The notes under the pieces: model-generated
Told to the model about the DNA's origin: nothing
The model's input: only the letters and a program-made list of their open reading frames with translations
Database searches by the model: none
Part shown: piece by piece, positions 22,709 to 34,319 of the stretch
How positions within the stretch are numbered: the first letter of the stretch is position 1
Layout: the number at the start of each line of letters is the position of its first letter
Translations under genes and position numbers: made by a program
Origin: Prunus persica
Lineage: Eukaryota > Streptophyta > Magnoliopsida > Rosales > Rosaceae
Reading direction: 5' to 3'
Length of the DNA: 64,000 nucleotides
Assembly: GCF_000346465.2 (NCBI RefSeq)
Contig: NC_034012.1
Span: 24,065,083-24,129,082, forward strand

Positions 22709-22903
22709 TGGGTAGAATATTTTCAGATGTATTTCATTCTCTGAAAAGAGGTATTTATAATACAAGGTTACAAACCCTAGTAGGGTTATACTAGGAAATA
22801 AGAAAATACCTAATTACATAATATCTATACAAAAATAAAATAAATAAAATCCTAATAGAATAAGAAAGAAATATCCTAATATGACTAGGATATCTCACCA
22901 ACA
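22709..22903 (-). repeat. Copia 5' LTR (195 bp)
   Basis: On the minus strand begins TGTTGGTGAGATATCC and ends ATATTCTACCCA, with a TATA-like TATAAATACC near the 3' side. The partner LTR is absent. Confidence 0.7.
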
Positions 22904-23303
22904 CATTTCCCATTAATATGATTTTTTATTGTATTTAATTCCTAATATTCATAATAAATTCAAAATAAATTTGAAAAATACACTGAAAACTGCTATGCAC
23001 TCACTGAGAGATTGTCTTCCCCCTTGAGCTTTGAAAATTTTAATTTTAGTTCTAAAAATATAAAATGACAACCAAAACTCAAAATTGTTTCTACATAAAG
23101 CACAATAGTACTTATAGTTTCCTCACATAACCCTAAGGGTTGTGTGATCCATTAGTGGTAATAAATTCAAATATATTAAATCCTGATTTTAGCCCTCTAA
23201 TATCAAAGGCATTGTCGTAAGGAGTCCGAAGCATTTTTCGGTTTTTTTTTTCTCATACTTGTGTATTTTTTATTTTAAAATAAAGAATTTAGGATTTAGG
23301 GTA

Positions 23304-23700
23304 TTAACTATTTTGCAAAATACTATAACTATAACCATTAGGACATAAATTCCATTCCGCCATTTGGTCCCAAATCTCTTTCACCTTCTCCACCGGATCA
23401 TCCTGATAAAAACCGATCAGAAATGCATTGAAAGTTTCCACATTGGGGCTAATCCTAGCAACCCTTTTCACATCTCCCTCTAAAACTTCACAATCCAATC
23501 AAAAAATCTCCCTATAAGCACCTTGACGCTGTGAAAGAAGCCAAATCAGAGCAATGCAGGTGCTCAATCCAGGGCTAATCCCGCAAGATAACAACATTCT
23601 CACTATCTGGATTGCCAGGTCGATTTTCTTTTGACTCCAAACAAGCTTTGATCAGCAAATCAAACACAAAAGATGCCGAGAACAAATGTTCAAATGAAAT
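23304..23700 (-). pseudogene. Pentatricopeptide-repeat (PPR) gene relic
   Basis: PPR proteins bind organelle RNA. The clean piece (23304-23498) reads ARISPNVETFNAFLIGFYQD and VEKVKEIWDQMAEWNLCPNG YSYSIL with one break, matching a plant PPR repeat. Farther upstream on the same strand FVFDLLIKACLESK and ISPGLSTCIALIWL are readable only by changing frame, so it is broken. No start, and the protein stops after one repeat. Confidence 0.75.
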
Positions 23701-23998
23701 ACAATTATGACTGGTGAAAATCTTTGTACATGATATTACTATCCCTGTAACAAATTGAGTCCCATAATTTGTATGGTTGGACTTCCCCCCCCCCCCCCTT
23801 TTTTTTTAAAACATATACATATGAATACATTTATAGCTAAAACTACACAAAAGAAATTCGTAAATTGTTATCTATAGTCTTGTATAGTATAACCATGCGT
23901 GGTTGATGCTCTCGTGATGAATGACATGAAATGATGTATATTGAATGAATGAATGAAGTTACTACGCTTCTTAATGCTGAGACTACAGCGGCTGAAGC

Positions 23999-26900
23999 TT
24001 AGGTGTATTCAAGTACAGTACCAGTGTGATTGAATCCACACGATACTTGTAGTGCTTTCACATTCTTCCCAAAAGTAACCTTTGTAGGTCTTATGTAGTC
24101 AACATCAGTTCCATGACCCTATCAATCAAAGGAAATCAAATAAGAGTTTAATTCAAAGAATAATATCATACCAAAGCCCAACAAAAAGTTATAGAGGAGA
24201 GCTAGAAGCAAACCAATTGTCCTCCAGAAGAATGTCCGTCTACAGAAAATGTTCCATGGGAACCTCCCCAACCCCATGTGAAAATATTGCCTTCTGTTAA
24301 CAAACACAAACTTACGTAATTAACTCCAGCTGCCTTAAATAGGGGAGAGGGAGAGAGAGAGAGACTACAGCACCAAGTCATGATAAAACCACATCATAAT
24401 AGTACTAAAAACTGGACAACAATATAGATTGTGACATCGATAGTGTTCTTACAAAAATCTATGAAAAAAAATAGGAGGAAGTAGCATGGAAGCACAATAG
24501 GATTGGGCTACGTTTTCGCTTTTATGATAATGTTCAATAAGAAATTAACCTGTCACACAGTACAGCTCTAAAGAGAAAATAATTAACTTTGCATGCATGT
24601 AAGGTGGTACCACCGTTTTGTCACTGTATATAGATGATACCGTGGTGAGTAGTAGGAATGATAAAATTGCCATTGTAAAAATTAAAATATATCTGGATGA
24701 ATACTTTCAGTCAGTAGAGATGAGTTTTGGAAATAGAAATAGCAATGTTCCAAAAAGGTCCTATTCCCCACTTATTTAATAGTTTGTAGGTTGCAGGGTG
24801 GGCTATAACAACATGTTTCTCTGTCCCCCTCTATCTGTCTGTCCACGTGCAGGATGGGGGCTGCACATGAGGGACGGTGTAAGCTTGATACACAATGTTG
24901 GCTCATTCCCGAACAGCTTAAGCTTTTGAAGCCAGTAGTTGTTAAACATGTGTGACGCAAAGTCAGTTTTGAGGGGGTCCAGTTGAAGTCGAACGAAAGA
25001 CATCTAAAAGCTATGAATTTTATGTGACTGCTGTCAGTTAGTAGTAGGGAATTGGGCCAGGGTTAGATTTTGGCAAGACAGTTGGGTTGAGGTGAGGATA
25101 ATCCATTGAAGAACTTGTTTCCCAAACTTTATAATCTGTCTAGTTATCACAATAAATTCATTCATAGCTTTGTTGATCTTTCTCTTTAGCCCTTTGGGAC
25201 TTTGGGTTCAGGAGGAATTTAAATCATGAGAGGTGGGGGGAGAACTGCCTCAATGTTGCTGATACTGGAAAATGCTTGTTTACATCCTATGAGGGGTGCT
25301 GCAAGAGGGTGGAGAATAGAATCTTCGGAGAAGCTTTTTGAGCAAATTTTTTAATGGATTTTGTTAGTGATAATTTAGATTTTCCAGTTTTTATACCATT
25401 TGGTCTGATTTGGAAATATTTTATCGGATTGTGGCTCGTTAAAATGTGACATGTTAAAGGATAAGAAAGAATGTTTTCTTTCTCCTCGATGGTGGATGAT
25501 GTATAAGGAGAGGCTGGGGGTAGTCTGGTTGAAGCTGTTTAGGGAGGTTCACTTGTGTTGGATAATTCTAGTGGGCAGTTTTTCTTTGTTATGTGAAAGG
25601 CATAAGGTGTTAAAAGGGCTGGTAAGAAGGTTAAAGTTCTTTCAGGCATGGTAGCTGTGATTTCAGTTATTTGGATGGAAAGGAACAAAAGGATTTTTGA
25701 AGATTATAGTGGCCATGTGGTGGAAGAGTTATGGGACAAAGTCAGATTTTGGTCTTCCATTGTGGCATCAGTCTCTTCAGAGTTTAGGGACCTATCTTCT
25801 TTTTCTTTCTTTTTTCCTTGATATTCTGACAGATTGGAAGTCAGCTGTGTGTTAATTTTCTGTTTAGTCTATAGTTTCTTTTTGGAGACTTGCTATACTG
25901 TTGGAGTGAACTGCATGTCTGTTAGGATTTTTGCTCGTCAAATATGTCCTAGTTGGTTTAGGATTGTTTTAGGAAAATTAGAGGTATACCGATTCTTGTC
26001 CTAGAGGGATTAGGAAAGAATTTCTGTTTTCCTTATTCAATTTAGGTTTTGGATTTCTAGAAGTCTATTTGGATTTGGATAAGTGTAATTTCCTAATCCA
26101 CTTAGGAATTGGAATTCAATCAGCCTTGGGACATGTAAGCCAACTCTATATCTATAAATAGGGTGCGGCAGGGCTAATTTTAGAAGGGAAAAACAGTCAG
26201 AGACAGCCGAGAGTTTTGAGATTAGTTCTAGGGTTTCAAAAGTTCTGTAATCTCTATTATTAATCAAAGGAGCGGTGATTTCTCTACCTAGAGAAATCAC
26301 AACTGGACGTAGGCAAAAGTTCTACCGAACCAGTATAATTCTTGTGTGTTTCTAAGTTTTCTAATATTTGCTAGTTTAGTCTATTGCCGTCGGTTACATT
26401 AAAGAACAAGATCTAGTGTGCGGATTATTTAACAATGTCCACTATGAAGCAATACTGTGTAAAGCAATAAATTTACATTTCTACTCCAAAGACGATGCAA
26501 TCTGGTTTTAACCATAAATAATGTTCTTACCAGAAATTGCTGCAGTATGCTTCCAACCACAAGAAACCTGTATATGCACATTTGTTGAAGCTATCAGATT
26601 TAAATTATAAAGTACATTAAGCATATGAATATTAGATTTGGCAAGTCCAATTTTGGTTATTTATAGTCACTGAGACAAATTATCTTCTCATTTATTTCCC
26701 AACCTCATAACTCAAAAGATGATTAAGAGAATACCAAAAGAGCATCAGGAATAAAAGCATGCTATGCTGTTTCCTTGACGACAGGATATTTCAAAAGAGC
26801 AAACAATGTTATACAAGAAACCCAAAAGCATGCTATACCAAAAGAGCAAAAGAGCAAACAATGTTATACAAGAAACCCAAAAGCAATTAGTCTGAATAAA

Positions 26901-29900
26901 GTGAAGTGTAAACCTTGACGACAGGATATTTCAAAAAAGGACCCTGAACTCTTTCTGGCTGATGATAAACATCTGTAGTACTGAACACCAAAATATATGA
27001 ATAAACCAATCAATAAACCAACAATGATATCAACATTCTGAATGCTGAAACTGTAACTATTAGCAGACTTGAAAAAATGTTTCAAGCAGCACTCAAAAAT
27101 ATTTGAAGCACATGTTGCAGCAAAAAAAATTAAAAAATAAATAAAAACTAAAGAAGTGGAATATACCCAACGCCAAGGCACCCATTTTCATTTGAACCCC
27201 AACTGTACAGGTCTCCACCACCTACATGAAAAGAAAAATGGCATAGTAGGATAAAGCACTTAGAGGCTAAAGTGCAACTGATGATTGGAGTGAATAAAGA
27301 GAGTAAAATGCAGAATGGAAAGGATGAAAATGCACAACTAATTATACAAAAGTAATTCTGAAATCTTAAAAAAAATTTATGAAACTGAGAAGGCCTGTAG
27401 AGTATCAAGGTACTTCCATATCACAGGCATCATTAATTCAGAAGAAGGAACGTGCAAACACTGGGTTTTTTTTGCCTTTACCACTGTCAACCCTATTAAG
27501 GAATAGGCAACTCAACTTAATGATTGTTTCTAAATAAAATATTTTGGTGCAGATATAAATGTCTTTCATCAGAAAAAGAAAGCGAGGAACTGAGCTCATT
27601 GCATGTTGTTGTAAATTGTGTGCCAACATCTCATGCGATGTGTTAAGACTCATCCTTCATGGGTCACCCTTAATTAATTATGAATCAATCTCATACGATG
27701 TGAGTTTGGTTGGTGATGGTATGAACTTGTTTTACCTTAGAAGATGGTGATGATAAGATGACAAATTATGAATGACAATAATGTTGATGACGGTGATGGT
27801 GAAAGTGATGAATCACTGATGAAGAATGGTATGATGACGATCAACTTAATTTAGAAAGATGAAAAGATAATCAATTACTTGTTAAGACGCATGTGTGATA
27901 GCCACCACATGCAACTTCTTCTGAGCTGGGCAGTTTGCTCCTCGGTCCAGACCCCTATTTTTCAGTAAAAAGAATTATGACCAAATTTGGCATACAAAGC
28001 ATATTTCCTTATAACAATTGATTTTCCTATGATATGCATGTCCTGAATTTGAAAATTTATGAGTTTTCTTAACATCATTTTGTGGTTTGATTATAATCAT
28101 TGGTTTAAAAGAATTTAAAGTTACTTTTCTAGGACTTTTTAGTATTTTTCTCTTGCTTAGGTAAAACAATTAAACTACACGAAAATTTTCAAAAGTATTC
28201 ATTGTGGTTTACTAATAGACTTCAATCCTCTAACTAGAGACCTTCACTTTGCAAAAGCCAACATTATAATATAAATGCTTGTGGTGCACCCAGTAAAACC
28301 AGACCCTGGCTCTACCTCTGTTTATGATGTTCAACATCATTTAAAGCACCATCTTTGACTTACCACTTTATCTAGAGCTCTTTCATCAAATATGAATACG
28401 GATCCATTTTCTGAAAATATGGAAAAGCAAATGATATAACAACAATCTTTTAGATTCCGCACGCAAAGCCATACCACAAAAAAGGATCACCATAAAAAGG
28501 CCAAAAAGTACCATCAATGCATGCTGAATGCAGCATTCCAGCAGCAACTTTTTTAACCTATGCATTTATAACATTTAAGACGAAACAAAAACATTAACCA
28601 AGTACTAGCAGATATATTTAGGTATGGTAATATGAATCAGTAACTTGATAGTTCCGCCAGTATTGATACCTTGGTCCCTTCAAGTTTCTTGATAAGCCGT
28701 GGTGTATATTCGCTGCAAAAGGCAATTATTGGTATCAAAGAGAATATGGAACCCAAAATTATTAATAGATAATATGCACTTCCAGAAGGGAGACGTGCCC
28801 ATGCAGCATGTCCAACACACTCTTTGTGTGCCCATTGTCTATAATGAGTACTTGATGCAGGAGCATCTAAAAGGCTTTCCAACACCAATTGGGCCTGCTA
28901 GCCAACTAGGCTAGGGTTCTAGATGATTTGGATGTTTTAGTTATTTTAACTATCACGTTTTATTTTATGTTATTTGAGTAGTCCTAATAGGGCTAGGATT
29001 TATTAAGTAATCCTCGTAGGGCTAGGATTTATTAGTTATCCTAATAATAAAAGGGTAGGATACTAGGAGGGCTGCTGTAACCTACTAGAATAGTCTTTTA
29101 AGATCTTTTTGTATTCAGTTTTTTAATCAATATAATAAAAGAACACCAGATTAAAGATTTTCTCATGGGTTTGTTACCTTAGAACTCAATTATCTTCATT
29201 TTAACTTCAATTTTATTGGTTCTCTCTTCTAGATTTCTTTTGTTTACCGCTGGGATCCCCATTCTACAGTAATTTGGCACTGTTACAGCTGCTGGACAGC
29301 AGCTCCACGCTACTGCCCTGCATGAAATTGGTATAGCACAGGTTTCGATCCTTAGACCTGATAGAACCCTTAACGTAGTTTTTATTGCTAAACAAACTAA
29401 TTACAAATCAAAAATAATCAACAACATGATTCCCCTCTGCCTATTTTCTCAGCTTACATAGCTGGTTGCAGGCTAATCGAACTCAACTTCCTAACTAAAT
29501 TCCTAACCCATTTGTTCATTCCAACGTACCAAAGAGAAAAATATGTCTATTTATATAGCTCAATAGTGCAATAAAAGAAATCAAATACCACCTGGTACTT
29601 TTGAAAATTCCTAGAATGCCTGATTCGTGGCCATGACCAAGTCTTCCAGAGCCTCCTCCCCAACTTAAGGACTCGCCTCCATCTGATGAAGGATGTATAA
29701 ATAATAAATGAGGTTTAAACAGAAAAAGAATATAATGATTGTATGTGACTAGCAAAGTTGACCAAAAATAAAATCATATACCAGCAACAGCCACTGAGTG
29801 CTCTGATCCCAAAGCTGCCATCTTCATGGTGATTCCAGCCAAGCATTCAACTTTGGTTGGAAGAGAAACTACTTTTGCCGCTCCTGCATATGAAGAGAAT

Positions 29901-30896
29901 CAATACAAGTTCCAATCTGTCCTGTTTTGCTTTTTCAATGGCTAAAAAACTGAGTTGGTGAAGTGCTTAACTAGAGTATAGAATTTCACAACTTAGAAAC
30001 TAAGATGAACTATTAGAGAATCAATATAAAGTAGATTTTTTACTTTTTCCGAGGCCCAGTTGCCCATTTGAGTTCTTCCCCCACATGTACAATTCTCCTT
30101 CTGCTGCAGGACATATCAAAGTAGTTGATAAAGAAAAATGTATTTCCATTACAGGGAAAGGAAGGGAAAAAACAAAGAGAGGCAAGTCACATTCATCAAA
30201 TGAAAATAAAATCCTGTATAACAACTTTCCGCGTGCATTCGATGCTGAAATGCCTATACAGGATCAGATAGGCAGTTCACTATTTCAGAAATGCAAGTCT
30301 AAATTACCATGATTTTACCAACTTGAGCATAATTAACAGTTAAAACATTGGTCCAAAACCTCTCCCCCTCCCCTCCCATGGGATACATCATCTCATAGCC
30401 AGAAAACCATATAATTAAATGCAAAATCTTTATTGCAATTTGCAAGCAAAACACTTACGGTTAATTTTGAATGGAAAATACCTGTAATGGCACAAGAGTG
30501 ATGATACCCAGCTGAAATTTGAACAATTTCCTTGTCAATTCCAGAAACCTCTATGGGCTTATTAGTATAAGCTATATCATCATGAACTCCAAGCTGTCCA
30601 AAATCATTGAGACCAGTTGCATAAAGGCGGCCGGAGCGGGTTAAGAAGAGAGTGTGAGCGCCACCGCAAGCGATGGCTTCAAGGCATTGGTCGCCAAAGG
30701 CTGAGGGAAGCAAAGGGGCAGGCTTCCACTGAGAGTCCAAGCTCCCGAGCCCAAGCCTCCCATAGTCCCCGTTCCCCCACACCGCTGCGATCCTCTTCCC
30801 CTTCACTTCCTCCTCACTCCCACTGCCACTGCTCAACCACCTTCTTCTCACCAAGCAACCCAAATTCACTCTCGTCCTCGTTCTGCAAATCCACAT
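23999..30896 (-). CDS. RCC1-repeat protein, 412 residues, 13 exons
   Basis: A seven-bladed RCC1-type beta-propeller (RCC1/UVR8/RUG family). Exons in transcript order: 30482-30896, 30044-30103, 29782-29883, 29592-29682, 28670-28712, 28512-28557, 28364-28410, 27879-27954, 27167-27221, 26914-26980, 26531-26567, 24214-24293, 23999-24118. All introns are GT-AG and the joined length is 1239 nt, exactly 413 codons with the TAA. RCC1 signatures include WGNGDYGRLGLG (residues 40-51), GLNDFGQLG, WGKNSNGQLGLG, WGGGSGRLGHG, WGSNENGCLGVG and GGQLGHG, plus VSCGWKHTAAIS and VSCGFNHTG. The N-terminus (MWICRTRTRVNLGCLVRRRW) is Arg-rich without acids, like a mitochondrial presequence, so a RUG3-like mitochondrial role is plausible but not proven. 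The 2.2-kb intron 24294-26530 carries a LINE relic and a solo LTR. Confidence 0.92.
25200..25860 (+). mobile_element. LINE zf-RVT end relic in an RCC1-gene intron
   Basis: Plus strand, antisense to the host gene. Readable in shifting frames are LDFPVFIPFGLIWK, LWLKLFREVHLCW-type text and VIWMERNKRIFEDYSGHVVE followed by LWDKVRFWSSI, all from the extreme C-terminus of plant LINE ORF2. Several stops. The solo LTR at 25920 lies just downstream. Confidence 0.75.
25920..26434 (+). mobile_element. Solo LTR with perfect 5-bp target duplication
   Basis: 515 bp starting TGTTAGG and ending TTAACA (TGTTA/TAACA inverted ends), flanked on both sides by ATGTC (25915-25919 and 26435-26439). Inside are TCTATAAATAGGG near 26150 and the R/U5 motif CTGGACGTAGGC...CCGAACC near 26305. 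It lies in the intron 24294-26530 of the RCC1 gene, on the opposite strand. Confidence 0.9.
26765..26890. repeat. Short intronic duplications
   Basis: CCTTGACGACAGGATATTTC from the end of RCC1 exon 10 is repeated in the intron near 26775. AGAGCAAACAATGTTATACA followed by AGAAACCCAAAAGCA occurs twice near 26797-26885. The duplicated exon piece is too small to code. Confidence 0.7.
28860..29400 (+). mobile_element. LTR-type relic in an RCC1-gene intron (probable)
   Basis: In the intron 28713-29591. It has promoter-like repeats (GGGCTAGGATTTATTA twice), TTTTTAATCAATATAATAAA, and a primer-site-like AATTTGGCACTGTTACAGCTG followed by noncoding sequence. These fit a retrotransposon LTR plus leader. 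Ends not found. Confidence 0.4.
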
Positions 30897-31303
30897 AATT
30901 CCACACTCAGAACTAACTCATACCAGAAAAATGGAGTGCTACCACGTCTTCCTTCTCCTTCCTTATGACGAAGTCGTTTTATTCATTTTTCTCTCTGGCT
31001 TTCCCTCAAAACCCCCTCCAACCCATGAATCAGATTTTCTTTTGGAAAATTCTAGTGGGACAACACTAGTAATAAGGGCCACTTTGGGATTGCTTTTACT
31101 TATTAAAAAGTTGCTTACACTGTAATTTGAAAATAATTAACCATAAAGTAAAGCTTTTTTTTTTAATTAAAAAATAAATAAAGCAGTTTATATTTGGTAA
31201 ACAATATTTTAAAAGTGTTGTTAGTACAAAAATTTATGTCAAAATCGTTTGATAAATTTTAATATGACTTTGTTGTAACTGTGAATAATAACTAAAATAG
31301 ACA

Positions 31304-31512
31304 TGATATTAAAAGTGTTATGTGCTAATCATGTGGTGGTAGTAGAGGTGGTGGTGAAAGAGATGCAGATGAAGGTGGTGGTGAAAGAGGTGGTGATGAA
31401 GGTGGAGGTGGTGGTTCTGGTGGTGGTGGGGATGGCGGTTGTGAAGGTGGTGGTGGTGGTAGAGGTGGTGATGGTGGTGGAGTTAGATGTGAAGGTGGAG
31501 GTAGTATCATTT
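31304..31512. repeat. GGT/GGTGAAG-rich minisatellite
   Basis: About 200 bp of imperfect GGTGGTGG, GGTGAAGGTGG and GGTGGTAG units upstream of the RCC1 gene. The Val/Lys-rich frame on + and the Pro/Ser-rich frame on - are products of the repeat. Confidence 0.8.
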
Positions 31513-31633
31513 TTAAAAATTAATGATGGTATTTTGTGAATTAAAAAAATTCATTAAAGGCTCATTTCTGCTTTTTTTGAAAGTAGCTTTGAAAAGAAAC
31601 ATAGAGCCTACTTCTAAAAGCTGCTGTCAAAAG

Positions 31634-32780
31634 CACTGGCGAACCTATGCAGGTGCAAGGAGTGGCGAAGCTAGGATTCTTAGTATGGAGGGGTCAAAAT
31701 TTCAAAATCACTTCTACTAGGTTTTTCATCTTCAACTAGGAGGACCATCACTAATCTAATTGCAATAATTGTATTGCTATATCTTATATTTTATAATATA
31801 TTACAAGAAATTAATAATTAAGTGGGGGGGCCAGGGCCATGGCAGGCCTGGCTGTAGCTCTGCCCCTGGGCGCAAGGAGGTGCACCTATACCTCCGATGG
31901 CCGGAAAACTCCATTATAGCTGCTAGAGTTGCACCTCTGTTGGACGCGCACAACCTGTTCGACAAAATGCCAAACCACTAGCCCAAACTGATTAGAGAGT
32001 TGTTTAATAAGCAAATTGGCTGTTTACAATTAGTATGCATGGATGGGATTGTAGGTTGCTTTCTTGGATCTTATCCGCTCACGAATGATTTGCTTAAACC
32101 AATAAGATCAAAAAGGCTATCTCCGAGTGGCTAAAAATAGTGCGGCACTTTCCTTCAAGCAGGAACGATGCAAAGCGCGCAGCGCGAGTTTTTTTTTAAT
32201 TTTAAACGAAGTCTGACCAAAACGACGTCGTTTTAGATCAGAGTTTTTTTTAAAAAAAAAAAAAAGAAGAAAAAGAAAGGGAAACTGCTGGCCATTTCGT
32301 GGCTTTTTAAAGGGGTTGTATAATTCCTTACTTAATTGGGTTTTAATTGGGAGTTCCCTTTATTCAATTGGGTTTTGGGACTTCCTTATTTAAGTGGGAT
32401 TATGAATTCTCTTTATAAAATACCAATTTAACATTACCCAATTTCATCAAAGTGTGTGTGCATTACAAGAATCCTATGTTTTTTTTTTCTTCTTCTTGAG
32501 TACGCCAATCCAAAATAAGTGGAATGCCTTTTTTTTTTTCTTGAGCAAACACCAATTTTGTTTATTATTTTTTTTCTTATTTAGCTCTTTGTATTAGTAA
32601 GATCAGTAGCAAACTCGAGGATGAAGAGGCTTACTTGTCTTTTTTTAATTAATTATGAATAACATTAATATTGTTTAAATTATAAGGATGTTTAGTTGTC
32701 TTTTTTTTTTTTCCTTTTTTTTTGAGCTGTTAACTTTTAAAAATTGCACCTCCACTAAAAAATTCCTGGGTCCGCTGCTG
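31634..32780. mobile_element. hAT-type element (outer), perfect 8-bp duplication
   Basis: 1147 bp from CACTGGCGAACC to GGGTCCGCTGCTG, flanked on both sides by GTCAAAAG (31626-31633 and 32781-32788). It contains an ACGACGTCG core near 32222 like the element at 19133 and is interrupted by a smaller hAT-like element at 31661-31869. No transposase frame. A-rich and T-rich runs fill the right half. Confidence 0.85.
31661..31869. mobile_element. Nested hAT-type MITE (inner)
   Basis: 209 bp from AGTGGCGAAGCTAGG to AGCTCTGCCCCTGG. It lies between GTGCAAGG (31653-31660) and GCGCAAGG (31870-31877), an 8-base duplication with one mismatch. It therefore inserted into the outer element after that one had landed. 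Confidence 0.75.
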
Positions 32781-32942
32781 GTCAAAAGGCCACTGCTTTT
32801 AAAATAATCGGGATATTTTATTTTTACCAAACACATGGTTACTTAACAAATGGACCTAAAAAAATTTAAATTTGGAGAAGATATGTTTCATGCCTTGAAA
32901 ATCAGGCACGTAACAATGCTACGGTATATTGACAAGGAAATA

Positions 32943-33131
32943 TTTTTGCTCACCACTTTAACTCAAAGTGTACCCTTACCACCCTTCTCAACACTTGACA
33001 CATGTCTATTGACATAACCATAGTTAACTTTATGCTTTGTATTTATAGAACCATGGTTATGTCAATGGACACGTGTCAAGTATTGAGAATGGTAGTAAGG
33101 ATACACCTTAAGTTAAAGTGGTGAGCAAAAA
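32943..33131. mobile_element. Long-palindrome MITE
   Basis: About 189 bp. The left arm TTTTTGCTCACCACTTTAAC pairs with GTTAAAGTGGTGAGCAAAAA, and pairing continues through CACTTGACACATGTC/ACACGTGTCAAGTA to the centre. Noncoding. The flanking duplication is unclear (possibly TA). Confidence 0.8.
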
Positions 33132-34319
33132 TGCTCACATATTGACAAAGCAATGTCATAATGTTGAAATCAAACATCATAACACTACGCTCTCAATAGA
33201 ATTAGAAAGTAAGGCATTTGAGTTAGTAGAATTAAGATGTTGAAAACATTGCAGAAACGAATCATAAGGTACGCCAGAATAATCTAAACTTTATTTTTAT
33301 TTAATACGAATCATAACACCACAAAATCTAAGTTCTAGCGGCAAATACAACACTCACCTGTCAGAGTGTTATATTTCCAAGTGTTCTCACAATACATTAA
33401 GCCCTTTTTGATTTTGGGATGGCATAGGCTGGATCAGAGTATTTCAATGACAATGGAACATTAAACTAAATATATATTTTAATGTGAAATATTTGCATAA
33501 GTACTAACCCCAACGATTATAAGAGTTTAACTTTACATGTAACCTCACTCAAAAGATACAAAACTGAAGAAGTTCAAAAACTCAACCCTAGACTGAATAC
33601 ATACAAGCCAAAAAGCTCAAAAGGATTTACAATATCCAAATATACAACACATTACAAAACTAAGATGACAAAAGATGGGTTTCTTGACTTGCAAGTAACG
33701 AGAAGCAAAGAAAAAAAGATTGACAAGCCTCCACCGCCAAGCCACTAGCCTAATCAATATCCAGAGAGTCGACTTGAACGTAATCTACACCAAAATATAG
33801 TGGTGAGCATTACATACGTTCATTTACCCAATAGAGGGGCACTATGGCCAAGTTTGAAAGTAATTTGGTTAAATTAATTGCATGTTAATATCGTACACTA
33901 AAAACATTTAAACCAATGCACAACAAAAATAGTTATTAGATTACAAATAATTTGATATGCTCACACAGCTTTCACAAATAGTTTTCGGGGTCCCAATAAC
34001 ATCAAATGATAAATAGTTTTTGAGATCCTAGTAACATCAAATGATGACCGATCCATAAGGCCAACTACTCTTACCATGAATGGTAAAGTAACAAGTGTCT
34101 GTTTTACTGGCTACAACTCATAGGCTATCCTAAGCTAATCATCGCTATGTGGGCCCTTAAGGAAAGATTGTGTTTTTCTCAAAAACAAAGGTTTATTTAG
34201 ACATCTAGTTTATCAAATATTCATTTGATAGGCAACGGAAGACTTTAAATAAAATTCTAGAATCTAAAGACAAAACCTTTCGAAGGATCTTGAGACTCAA
34301 AAGATTGATGTGCCATATT
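33132..34319. other. AT-rich intergenic, nothing recognised
   Basis: No open frame or family I can support. Two phrases (ATCAAATGATGA or ATAAATAGTTTT-type) repeat near 33980-34040. Confidence 0.4.

Larger units (their letters stand above)
20240..22903 (-). mobile_element. Copia retrotransposon relic, 5' half only
   Basis: On the minus strand from high coordinates: 5' LTR (22709-22903), primer-binding site (about 22684-22696), gag, zinc knuckle, protease and integrase, stopping near 20240-20390. Reverse transcriptase, RNase H and the 3' LTR are missing. Several frameshifts. Sequence beyond 20240 down to about 19980 looks like unrelated LTR material. Confidence 0.88.

Noticed and set aside
31303..31539. 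Val/Lys-rich frame on + and Pro/Ser-rich frame on -
   Set aside because: Both come from the GGT-rich minisatellite.
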